A program made the translations under genes and the position numbers. Shown one piece after another: positions 24,663 to 36,642 of a stretch of DNA of 64,000 nt. Every line of letters starts with the position of its first letter. Positions within the stretch are counted from its first letter, which is position 1. The notes beneath the pieces were generated by a model. It made no database searches, was not told the DNA's origin, and saw only the letters and a program-made list of their open reading frames with translations. Origin of the DNA: Planctomycetota bacterium (GTDB taxonomy: Bacteria; Planctomycetota; UBA1135; UBA2386); assembly GCA_020849665.1 (NCBI GenBank), contig JADLFX010000052.1, positions 1 to 64,000 on the forward strand. The letters are read 5' to 3'.

Positions 24663-25982
24663 GTGGCGCCCGGCAACCCGAACCAGTGCGCCACCGCGGC
24701 ACGCGGCCTCGGGCTGTGGTCGTGCGTCGCGCTGGTGGTGGCCAGCATGGTGGGCGCCGGCGTGTTCACCACGTCCGGCTTCACGCTGGCGGACCTGCGC
24801 TCGCGCGAGTGGGTGCTGGCCGCATGGGCGATCGGCGGCGTCCTCGCGCTCTCCGGCGCGCTCTGCTACGCGGCCCTGGCGCGGCGCTTCCCCGCCTCGG
24901 GCGGCGAGTACGAGTACCTGCGGCGCACCGTGCACCCGTTGGCCGGCGCCCTGGCCGGATGGGTCTCGCTCTGCGCCGGGTTCACCGCGCCCCTGGCCGC
25001 CGCGGCGCGCGCCCTCGATCCGTACATGGCCGCGGCGTTCGACGTGGAGTCGACCGGCCGCTGGTGCGGCACCGCGGCGATCGCCGCCGCTGGGCTGGCG
25101 CACGGCACGCACGTGCGTTCCGGCGCCGTGGTGCAGAACCTCGTGGTGGCGGTGAAGGTCGCGCTGATGGCCACGCTGGTGGTCGGCGGCGGGGTCGCGA
25201 TCCTCGCGCGCGGCGCGCCGCCGCCGATCCCCGCGGCGGACGGCGGCGCGGCGTTCGTGCCGGCGCTGGCGGTGTCGCTGGTGTGGATCTCGTTCGCGTA
25301 CTCGGGGTGGAACGCCGCCGTGTACGTCGCGGGCGAGGTGCGCACGCCGGAGCGCACCGTCGCCCGCGCCCTCCTCGTGGGCACGCTGCTGGTCACGGCC
25401 CTCTACCTGGGGCTGAACGCCGTGTTCGTCTACGCGGACGACTTCGCCGCGCTCGCCGGCAGGCCCGAGATCGCCGCCGCCGCGGCCGAAGGGCTGGCCG
25501 GACCCTGGCTGCGCAGGGCGGTCGGCGGCCTGGTCGCGCTCGCCCTGGTCACCTCGATCACGTCGCTGGTGATGGCGGGGCCGCGCGTCTACGCGCGCAT
25601 GGCCGAGGACGGCGTCCTGCCGGGCTGGTTCGCCGCGCGCGACGCCCGCCCGCCGCGCGCCGCGATCACCCTGCAGTGCGCACTCGCGCTGGTGGCCCTG
25701 TGGGTCGCGCGGCTGGAACAACTGATGACCTACGTGGGGTGGACGCTCTCGGTGTGCTCCGCACTCACGGTGCTCGGGCTCTGCCGGGTCCGCGCGCGCG
25801 AGGGCGCCGCCGCCGTCCCGGTGCGCGGCTGGCCCTGGCTGCCGGCGTTCTACGTGATCGCGGTCCTGGGCATCGCCGGGTTCAGCCTCGCGGACCGCCC
25901 CGTCGAGGGCGTCGTCGGTCTGGCCACCCTCGGCGCCGGCGTGGGCCTCGGCTGGTGGTTCCTGCGCTCCCGCGCCGACTGA
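24663..25982 (+). CDS. APC-family amino acid permease
   Basis: A 439-residue integral membrane transporter with about 12 hydrophobic helices. GLWSCVALVVASMVGAGVFTTSGF in helix 1 holds the GxG unwound segment that binds substrate in APC transporters, and ASGGEYEYLRRTVHP after helix 2 is the second family landmark. ISFAYSGWNAAVYVAGEVRTPERT in helix 6 is also diagnostic. It should move amino acids across the inner membrane, probably with protons or by exchange; specificity is not evident. GTG is the only start close to helix 1 and lies 5 bases after the methyltransferase stop, so the two may be co-transcribed. Confidence 0.9.
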   Translation: MAPGNPNQCATAARGLGLWSCVALVVASMVGAGVFTTSGFTLADLRSREWVLAAWAIGGVLALSGALCYAALARRFPASGGEYEYLRRTVHPLAGALAGWVSLCAGFTAPLAAAARALDPYMAAAFDVESTGRWCGTAAIAAAGLAHGTHVRSGAVVQNLVVAVKVALMATLVVGGGVAILARGAPPPIPAADGGAAFVPALAVSLVWISFAYSGWNAAVYVAGEVRTPERTVARALLVGTLLVTALYLGLNAVFVYADDFAALAGRPEIAAAAAEGLAGPWLRRAVGGLVALALVTSITSLVMAGPRVYARMAEDGVLPGWFAARDARPPRAAITLQCALALVALWVARLEQLMTYVGWTLSVCSALTVLGLCRVRAREGAAAVPVRGWPWLPAFYVIAVLGIAGFSLADRPVEGVVGLATLGAGVGLGWWFLRSRAD

Positions 25983-25988
25983 CCGCGG

Positions 25989-26774
25989 TCACGCGATCCA
26001 GCCCGGCTTGCGCTTCTCCAGGAACGCGCTCATGCCCTCGCGGGCCTCCGGCGTGGCGCGCAGCTCGGCGATCCACTGCGCGGTGACCGGGATGGCGTCC
26101 TCCAGCGCGAGCCCGGCCACGCTCCGGATCAGCGCCTTGGCGCTCGTCACGGCGGCGGGACCGCTGCCGAGCAGCTCCTGCACCGTCGCGTGCACCGCGC
26201 CGTCCAGGTCCTGGGCGGGGACCGCGCGGTGCACCAGCCCGATCCGCTCGGCCTCGCGGCCGTCGAAGCGCTCGGCCGTGAGGAAGAGCGTGCGCGCCCG
26301 CCCGGCGCCGATCTTCTGCAGCACGAACGGCGAGATCACGGCCGGCACGATGCCGAGCTTGGCTTCGGTGAGGCCGAACACGGTGTCGTGCGTGCAGATC
26401 GCGATGTCGGCCGCCGCGGTCAGGCCCGTGCCGCCGCCGAGCGCGTGGCCGTGGATCCGTGCCACCACCGGCTTCGCACAGCGCGCGATCGCCAGGAACA
26501 TGCGCGCCATGCGCTCCGCCCCGGCCCGGTTGTCCGCGACCGGCAGCGCCGCCTGCTCGCGCATCCATCCCAGGTCGGCGCCCGCGCTGAAGCTCGGGCC
26601 CTTGCCGGCGAGGATCACCACGCGCGTCCCGGCGTGGGCCCCGGCCTCGCCGAACGCGTGGCTCAGCTCCTCCACCACGGCGCCGTTGAAGGCGTTGCGC
26701 ACCTCCGGGCGGTTGAGGCGGACGTGGCGGATCGGACCTTCCTGGACGACCTCGAGAACCGTGTAGCTGCTCAT
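25989..26774 (-). CDS. Enoyl-CoA hydratase, methylglutaconyl-CoA hydratase type
   Basis: A 261-residue crotonase-fold enzyme. FSAGADLGWMREQ is the oxyanion-hole block, IHGHALGGGTGLTAAADIAI the second, and FGLTEAKLGIVPAVISPFVLQKIG holds the catalytic glutamate region. The AGADL-WM and EAKLG-VPA-ISP combination is characteristic of 3-methylglutaconyl-CoA hydratase (LiuC/AUH) in leucine breakdown rather than of general enoyl-CoA hydratases. A carboxyltransferase of methylcrotonyl-CoA carboxylase type lies 8 kb away, consistent with that pathway, though not in one operon. ATG at 26774 chosen; the open frame extends upstream through an unlikely Pro/Arg/Gly-rich leader. Confidence 0.87.
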   Translation of the reverse strand: MSSYTVLEVVQEGPIRHVRLNRPEVRNAFNGAVVEELSHAFGEAGAHAGTRVVILAGKGPSFSAGADLGWMREQAALPVADNRAGAERMARMFLAIARCAKPVVARIHGHALGGGTGLTAAADIAICTHDTVFGLTEAKLGIVPAVISPFVLQKIGAGRARTLFLTAERFDGREAERIGLVHRAVPAQDLDGAVHATVQELLGSGPAAVTSAKALIRSVAGLALEDAIPVTAQWIAELRATPEAREGMSAFLEKRKPGWIA

Positions 26775-26896
26775 GGGCCACTGCCCTTTTCGCGCCCGGC
26801 GACCGGGAAGGCAACGGCGCGCGGGGCCGCCGGGCACGGGCATCGGGTCCGGGCGCGGCTTGGATCCGGTGCCGCCGCCGCGCCCGCCGGGTCCGC

Positions 26897-29602
<2,706 letters not shown>

Positions 29603-29715
29603 GTCTGGGGCGGTGGGCTCCCGGCCCTGGCGAGGCCGGCAACACACCAGATCCGGTTATCGGCTGCCGGACGGGTCCTCTGTGAGCCGCGCCCGGGCGC
29701 CCTTGACCGCCCGGA

Positions 29716-29733
29716 CTTGAGCGGCTACTCAAG
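29716..29733. promoter_or_regulatory. Putative TetR operator, distal palindrome
   Basis: CTTGAG and CTCAAG flank a 6-base spacer, a perfect 6+6 inverted repeat. It lies 22 bases before the tetR ATG and overlaps where a -10 would sit if TTGACC at 29703-29708 is the -35. Its centre is 21 bp from that of the next palindrome. Confidence 0.55.
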
Positions 29734-29736
29734 GCA

Positions 29737-29754
29737 CTTGAGCGATCGTTCCAG
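29737..29754. promoter_or_regulatory. Putative TetR operator, proximal palindrome
   Basis: CTTGAGCGATCGTTCCAG is an imperfect palindrome (14 of 18 positions symmetric) centred on CGATCG and built on the same CTTGAG half-site as the element just upstream. It ends one base before the tetR ATG, so repressor binding would also cover the start region. Confidence 0.5.
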
Positions 29755-29755
29755 C

Positions 29756-30529
29756 ATGGCCCACGACCCCGAGACGACCACCCGCGACCGGATCGTCGCG
29801 ACCGCGATGGAGCTCTTCGTGCTGCAGGGCTATGGCGCGACCGGGATCGCCCAGATCCTCGCGGCGAGCGGCGCACACGCCGGCAGCCTGTACCACTTCT
29901 TCCCCACCAAGGAGGACCTGCTGCTGGCCACGCTCGAGGAGCGCAAGCGGCTGCTCCGGCCGGAGGTCCTCGATCCGATCTGGGCCCGCTACTCGGACCC
30001 GATCGAGCGCGTGTTCGGGCTGCTGGACGGCTACCGCCAGATGCTGCAGACGACCGGGTTCCGGCACGGCTGCCCGATCGGCAACCTCGCCCTCGAGCTG
30101 ACCGAGAGCCACCCCCAGGTGCGCAAGGTGCTGGCCGAGCTCTTCGACCTCTGGGCGGACGCGGTGGCGGCCTGCTTCGCCGAGGCGCGGGGCCGCCTGC
30201 CCGCGGACCGCTCTCCGGCCGACCTCGCCCGCTTCGTGCTCGTCACGATGGAGGGCGCGGTGATGCTCGCGCGCACCCATCGCACTCTCGACGCCTACGA
30301 CACCGCGGTGAGCCAGCTGCGCGACTACGTCGAACGCCTGCTCGTCGACGGCTCGGAGTGGCACCGCCCGAACCCCGCGACCAGGACCCCGAACCAGGAG
30401 AACCGTCATGAAGTCCGTACCGACCGGGACGCCGGCGCTCGACGACGCCAGCGTGCGCGCCGCCACCAGGAAGTCCCTGCCCGAGTGGTTCGCCGTCCTC
30501 GACGCCGCCGGCGGGCCGGCCAAGGGTAG
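29756..30529 (+). CDS. TetR/AcrR-family transcriptional regulator
   Basis: As read, 257 residues. The N-terminal helix-turn-helix is clear: RIVATAMELFVLQGYGATGIAQILAASGAHAGSLYHFFPTKEDLL. The ligand domain (GFRHGCPIGNLALELTESHP...) matches the YhjH-like subgroup. Homologues are about 190-200 residues, ending near DYVERLL; the last 50-odd residues are arginine-rich and overlap the next gene by 122 bases, which looks like reading in the wrong frame. One base of slippage near the end would stop at TGA (30409-30411), giving an ATGA overlap with the next gene. Two palindromes directly upstream suggest autorepression. Confidence 0.85.
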   Translation: MAHDPETTTRDRIVATAMELFVLQGYGATGIAQILAASGAHAGSLYHFFPTKEDLLLATLEERKRLLRPEVLDPIWARYSDPIERVFGLLDGYRQMLQTTGFRHGCPIGNLALELTESHPQVRKVLAELFDLWADAVAACFAEARGRLPADRSPADLARFVLVTMEGAVMLARTHRTLDAYDTAVSQLRDYVERLLVDGSEWHRPNPATRTPNQENRHEVRTDRDAGARRRQRARRHQEVPARVVRRPRRRRRAGQG

Positions 30530-31079
30530 GCGCGCGTTGCTCCAGCACGTGCACGCGCTCGTGGACCAGGACGACTGGTGGGCCACCACGCTCGTGGTCG
30601 AGTACGAACGCGCGCGCGGCGTCGTGGAGAAGGACGGCCGGCCCAAGGGGTACTCCCTCTGTGCCACCAAGACCATCGCGGCCGGACCCGACGTGGTGTG
30701 CGCGGCGTGGCTGGACGCCGGCGTTCTCGCGCGTTGGTTCGGGGCGCAGGCCGAGGTGCAGGCCGAGGTGGGCGGCACGATCGCCAACGCGGACGGCGAC
30801 CGCGGCGTGTTCACCAGGATACGGCCGGGAAAGGACCTCAGGATCCAGTGGCAGGACCCGCGGCACGGGCCGGGCACGGAGGTGGAGGTGCTCTTCCAGG
30901 CCAAGGGCCAAGGCAAGACCACGGTGCTGGTGAACCACACGCGGATCCAGGAGCGCAGGCAGGCCGACGCGCTGCGCGCCACCTGGGGTGCGGCGCTGGA
31001 CGGGCTGAAGCTCCTGCTCGAGAGCGGCACGTCCGCGGACGCCAGGCCCGCCAGGCAGGACCGGCCCAGGACGAAGTGA
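30408..31079 (+). CDS. AHSA1/SRPBCC-family protein with DUF4287-like N-terminus
   Basis: A 223-residue cytosolic protein. Residues about 15-85 (SLPEWFAVLDAAGGPAKGRRALLQH, DDWWATTLVVEYERARG) resemble DUF4287, and the rest (KTIAAGPDVVCAAWLDAGVLARWFGAQ... through TTVLVNHTRI) is an AHSA1-type START-like fold, a hydrophobic-ligand cavity. The ATG has a strong site (AGGAG, 7 bases upstream), more convincing than the reading frame of the overlapping tetR tail. Such proteins often sit beside TetR or ArsR regulators that control them. Ligand unknown. Confidence 0.85.
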   Translation: MKSVPTGTPALDDASVRAATRKSLPEWFAVLDAAGGPAKGRRALLQHVHALVDQDDWWATTLVVEYERARGVVEKDGRPKGYSLCATKTIAAGPDVVCAAWLDAGVLARWFGAQAEVQAEVGGTIANADGDRGVFTRIRPGKDLRIQWQDPRHGPGTEVEVLFQAKGQGKTTVLVNHTRIQERRQADALRATWGAALDGLKLLLESGTSADARPARQDRPRTK

Positions 31080-31107
31080 CCACGACGCCACCAGCGGAGA
31101 CACCCCC

Positions 31108-33387
31108 ATGCTCGCATCCCTCGCGCTTGCACTCGCACTCGCCACACCAGGCGGCACCGGCCCCCAGGCCCAGGACGCCGAGTTCCAGTCGTACCGTGCC
31201 CACCTCGCCGCCGCGGAGGCGACGCTGCGGCTCGACGAGCCGGCCGCGGCCCAGCGCTGGCTGGCCGAGGCGCCCGCCGCGCGGCGCGGCTTCGAGTGGC
31301 GGCACCTGGACGCCATCGCCGACCAGAGCCTGCGCACGCTGGCCACGCACCCGGAGGCCGTGAGCGGAGTCGACCTCGACGCCTCCGGCACGCGCGTCGC
31401 CACGGCCTGCGCCGACGGCACCGTGCGGGTCTTCGACCTGCGCTCGGGCACCCTGCTGCACACGCTCCAGGCCCACAAGGCCGGGGTGTACGTGGCGCGC
31501 TTCAGCCCCGACGGCAGGCGCGTCGCCACCGCCTCCGCGGACCGCAGCGCCAGGGTGTTCGATCTGGCGACCGGGGCCGAGGTGGCCAGCTTCGGCGGTC
31601 ACGCCAACGCGGTGGCCGCGGTCGCCTGGTCGCCGGACGGCCAGCGCGTCGCCTCGTGCTCGTACGACGTGCGCCAGCAGCCGTTCACCATCGAGGGCGT
31701 GGTGCGCGTGTGGGACCCGGCCACCGGCAAGGAGGAGTACGCGCTGCGCGGCGGCGGCAAGCCTCTGACCGCGCTGCTGTGGAGCCAGGACGGCCGGCAC
31801 CTCGCCGCGAGCTCGTGGGACTTCGCCGTGTTCCTCTGGGAGGCCAGGGCCGATGCGAAGCCGCTCGCCCTGCACTTCCCCGACGAGGGTGTGTATCGCG
31901 GGCTCGACAGCGTCGCGCTCCATCCCGACCACACGCTGGTCGCCGGCGGCGCGCAGGACGGGACCGTGCGCGTGTTCGCGCTGCCGGACGGCAAGGAGGT
32001 CGCGGTGCTGCGCAGCCAGGGCCGCGGCGCACGCAGCCTCGCGTTCACCCCCGACGGCAGGCACCTGGCGGTGGGTTGCACGGACGCCACGATCCGGATC
32101 CACGCCGTCGCCGACTGGCAGCCGGTCGCGCGGCTGCGCGGGCACGCCGCCGCGGTGCGCGCGCTGCGCTTCACGGCGGACGGCGCGACGCTGGTGTCGG
32201 CCAGCGCCGACCGCACCGTGCGCGTCTTCGACACGGCGGCGTTCGATCACGGCGTGCCGCTCTTGCGGCACGGCACGGCGTGCTACGGGGTGCCGTTCAG
32301 CCCCGACGGCACCCGCCTCGCCTCGTGCGGCTACGACGGCTCGGTGGCGCTCTGGGACACGGCGACCATGGAGCGCATCGCGCACTGGAAGCCGCACGCC
32401 GACGGCGAGGCCGGGTCCTGCCACGTGCTGGGCTTCAGCGGCGACGGCCGCTACCTGCACACGTGCTCGTACGACAAGACGATCCGGATCTTCGACCTCA
32501 CGACCGGCCGCGAGTCGGCGCGCCTGGAGCACGAAGGTCCGGTCTACGCCGCGGCGCTGAGCCGCGATGCGAAGTACGCCGCGGGCGGGATCCGCCGCAC
32601 CGCGAAGGTGGAGCTCTGGGACGTGGCGCAGGGCCGGTCGATCGCCTCCCTGCAGGCGCCCGGCGGCGCCGCCACCCTGGCATTCCGGCCGGATGGCCGG
32701 CAGCTCGCCGCGGCGTGCGGCGACAAGACCGTGCGCGTGTGGAGCGTGCCCGAGGGCCGCGAGGTCCTCGTGCTCCAGGGCCACCGCGCGGGACCGGAGT
32801 CCGTGGCGTGGCGCGCCGACGGCAGCCGCCTCGCCAGCTGCGGCGGCGACGGGAGCGTGCACGTGTTCGACGTCGAGGCGGGCAAGGACCTGGGCGTCGC
32901 GTGGCAGAGCGACACCGCGCTCTACCGCGTGGCCTGGAGCCCGGACGGCGCGCGCCTGGCGGCCGGCGGCGTGGCCGGCATCGCGATCCTCGATCCCGAG
33001 CGCCGAAGCCTGCTCCTGCTCGCACGCCCGCTACGCGACGCGGTCTGGCATCTGGCATTCAGCGCGGACGGGACCCGGCTCGCCGCCTGCTCGTGGGACG
33101 GGACCTTCGCGGTGCTCGACACGCGTGGCCGCGCCGTGGTGGCCGCCGCACGCGCCGCGGCGCGCTCGGCCCAAGCCAGGGCCGCGCAGTGGTTCGCGGC
33201 CAACCAGGCGGGCAGGGACGCGACGGCCCTGGCCGCCGCGATCGCGGCGGACCAGGAACTCGATGCCGCGGCGCGGCGGGCCGCGGCGGACCTGCTGCTG
33301 CGGCGCGAGCTCGGTCTGCGCGCGATCGCATTGCCGCCGGGCGCCCAGGCTGGCGGCTACGAGCGGGGCACGGGCAGCAACCGCTGA
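31108..33387 (+). CDS. Exported WD40 beta-propeller protein
   Basis: A 759-residue protein beginning with a short signal-like helix (MLASLALALALATPGG). A helical leader holds RRGFEWRHLDAIADQSLRTL, a block that in planctomycetes usually links a Ser/Thr kinase to its WD40 domain; no kinase is present here. About fourteen WD40 blades follow (residues 85-680), for example DGTVRVFDLRSGTLLHTL, DRSARVFDLATG, DKTIRIFDLTTGRE and DKTVRVWSVPEGREV, enough for two seven-blade propellers. An Ala/Arg-rich helical tail ends it. It probably scaffolds protein interactions. It lies 28 bases after the SRPBCC gene and is likely in the tetR operon. Confidence 0.88.
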   Translation: MLASLALALALATPGGTGPQAQDAEFQSYRAHLAAAEATLRLDEPAAAQRWLAEAPAARRGFEWRHLDAIADQSLRTLATHPEAVSGVDLDASGTRVATACADGTVRVFDLRSGTLLHTLQAHKAGVYVARFSPDGRRVATASADRSARVFDLATGAEVASFGGHANAVAAVAWSPDGQRVASCSYDVRQQPFTIEGVVRVWDPATGKEEYALRGGGKPLTALLWSQDGRHLAASSWDFAVFLWEARADAKPLALHFPDEGVYRGLDSVALHPDHTLVAGGAQDGTVRVFALPDGKEVAVLRSQGRGARSLAFTPDGRHLAVGCTDATIRIHAVADWQPVARLRGHAAAVRALRFTADGATLVSASADRTVRVFDTAAFDHGVPLLRHGTACYGVPFSPDGTRLASCGYDGSVALWDTATMERIAHWKPHADGEAGSCHVLGFSGDGRYLHTCSYDKTIRIFDLTTGRESARLEHEGPVYAAALSRDAKYAAGGIRRTAKVELWDVAQGRSIASLQAPGGAATLAFRPDGRQLAAACGDKTVRVWSVPEGREVLVLQGHRAGPESVAWRADGSRLASCGGDGSVHVFDVEAGKDLGVAWQSDTALYRVAWSPDGARLAAGGVAGIAILDPERRSLLLLARPLRDAVWHLAFSADGTRLAACSWDGTFAVLDTRGRAVVAAARAAARSAQARAAQWFAANQAGRDATALAAAIAADQELDAAARRAAADLLLRRELGLRAIALPPGAQAGGYERGTGSNR

Positions 33388-33391
33388 ACCG

Positions 33392-33412
33392 GGCGGCGGG
33401 CTCAGCGCCGCC
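33392..33412. terminator. Possible bidirectional hairpin between convergent genes
   Basis: GGCGGCG (33392-33398) and CGCCGCC (33406-33412) form a perfect 7-bp stem with a 7-base loop. It spans the gap between the WD40 gene and the convergent sulfatase gene and includes the last sulfatase codons. No T-run follows on either strand. Confidence 0.3.
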
Positions 33413-34778
33413 GGCCGCCGCGGCGCCACTTCGCCGGCACGTTGCCCGCGTCCCACTCCGCCCACGCCTTGCGCAGTTCCGCCAGGACCTCGGGCCGCGC
33501 GGCGGCGAGGTCCTGGGTCTCGCCCACATCGCGCGCGAGGTCGTAGAGCTCCTCGCGGCCGTCGATGCGCACCAGCTTCCAGTCGCCCCTGCGCACGGCG
33601 TGCTGGGCGCCGAAGCGCCAGAAGAGCGCCTCGTGCGGCCGGCCGGTCCGCGTGCCCGTGAGCCACGGCAGCAGGTCCACGCCGTCGAGCGCGCGCAGCT
33701 CCTGCTCGGGATGCCCGGCGGCGCGCAGCAGCGTCGCCGCGACATCGAGGGAACTCACCGGCGGATCGAAGGTGCTCCCCGCCGGGATCCGGCCGGGCCA
33801 GCGCATCAGGAAGGGCACGCGGATCCCGCCCTCGTAGACCTGGCCCTTGACGCCGCGCAGGGGCGCGTTGCGCGAGGTGTTCTGCGCGGTCGGCCCGCCG
33901 TTGTCGCTGAGGAACACCACCAGCGTGTCCTGCTCCAGGCCGTGCTCGCGCAGCGCGCCGAGCACGCGCCCCACCGCATCGTCGAGCGCCGCCAGCATGG
34001 CGGCGTGGGTGCGGCGGCGGGGATCCTCGATCGCCGCGAAGCGTGGCGCGTAGCGGGCCGGCGCCTGCAGCGGCGTGTGCACCGCGTTGAACGGGACGTA
34101 GAGGAAGAACGGCGCGTCGCGACGCCGGCCCACGAACGCCGCGGCCTCCTGGCCGATCGCGTCCGTGAGGTAGCGGGCCTCGACGACGGGCTGGCCGTTG
34201 CGCAGGATCGTGGTCGCGCGGCGCGGCCGGTCGGGCACGTAGGCGTGCGCCCCGGCCAGGAAGCCGAACGCCTCGGCGAAGCCGCGCTGCTGGGGCTGCG
34301 CCTCGGGCCGGTAGCCGAGGTGCCACTTGCCGAACAGGCCCGTGGCGTAGCCCCGCGGAGCCAGCCGCTCGGCCAAGGTCGCCGTCGCTGCGCCGCGCGG
34401 CAGCCCGAACTCCGCGGCGGCCGCGGCCGCGGGGCCGGGGTTGAACTCGAACCCGAAGCGCTGCTGGTAGCGGCCGGTGAGCAGTCCGGCGCGCGTGGGC
34501 GCGCACACCGGACAGGTGACGTAGCCGTTGGTGAAGCGCACGCCGCCGCGCGCCAGCGCATCGAGGTTGGGCGTCGGGATCTCCGTCTCCCCCTGGCAGC
34601 CGATCCCGCCGTAGCCGAGGTCGTCCGCGACGATCAGCACGAGGTTGGGAGGCGCCCCGGCCGGACGGCTGGCCGGCCGCGAGGCCGGCGCGGTCGCGGG
34701 TTCCTGGGCCGCGAGGGATCCCCCCGCGGCCCACACGGCCAGGCACGTACCGGCGGCAACGAGGGTTCGCCCGGGCAT
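33402..34778 (-). CDS. Secreted type I sulfatase (arylsulfatase family)
   Basis: A 458-residue exported sulfatase with signal peptide ending at SLAAQ, followed by an ASRPASRPA linker. PNLVLIVADDLGYGGIGCQG supplies the metal-binding aspartates; CAPTR at residues 92-96 is the C-x-P-x-R site where the cysteine becomes formylglycine; GKWHLG, PFFLYVPFNAVHTPLQAP and VVFLSDNGGP are further active-site blocks. It should release sulfate from a sulfated glycan or aryl ester outside the cytoplasm. Threonine replaces the usual serine in the activation motif. It lies 4 bases after the carboxyltransferase gene, probably by packing rather than shared function. Confidence 0.93.
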   Translation of the reverse strand: MPGRTLVAAGTCLAVWAAGGSLAAQEPATAPASRPASRPAGAPPNLVLIVADDLGYGGIGCQGETEIPTPNLDALARGGVRFTNGYVTCPVCAPTRAGLLTGRYQQRFGFEFNPGPAAAAAAEFGLPRGAATATLAERLAPRGYATGLFGKWHLGYRPEAQPQQRGFAEAFGFLAGAHAYVPDRPRRATTILRNGQPVVEARYLTDAIGQEAAAFVGRRRDAPFFLYVPFNAVHTPLQAPARYAPRFAAIEDPRRRTHAAMLAALDDAVGRVLGALREHGLEQDTLVVFLSDNGGPTAQNTSRNAPLRGVKGQVYEGGIRVPFLMRWPGRIPAGSTFDPPVSSLDVAATLLRAAGHPEQELRALDGVDLLPWLTGTRTGRPHEALFWRFGAQHAVRRGDWKLVRIDGREELYDLARDVGETQDLAAARPEVLAELRKAWAEWDAGNVPAKWRRGGRRR

Positions 34779-34782
34779 GGGA

Positions 34783-36396
<1,614 letters not shown>

Positions 36397-36642
36397 GAGC
36401 GGGAGAGGTAGCGCCGCGAGGCCGAGAAAGCGACGCCAGCGGGCCCGGAACCTGCGCGACGCCCGGCCGCCGGGACTGGACTTCGTGCAGGGAGCCCGGA
36501 GGATCGGCGCCATGGGCTGCACCCGTCGTGCGCGCAGACCGAAGGCGGAGCGCATGGGCCGCGGGCGCGGCAGGACCGGTCCGGGGCCCGGGCACGGGCG
36601 CCGGAACGGCCCAGGGCACGCCGGCCGTGCGCGGGAGGCGCC

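Noticed and set aside
36397..36642. Possible small gene between the carboxyltransferase and tamB
   Set aside because: Frames there are Arg/Gly-rich without signal, motif or ribosome site; it reads as a divergent promoter region.
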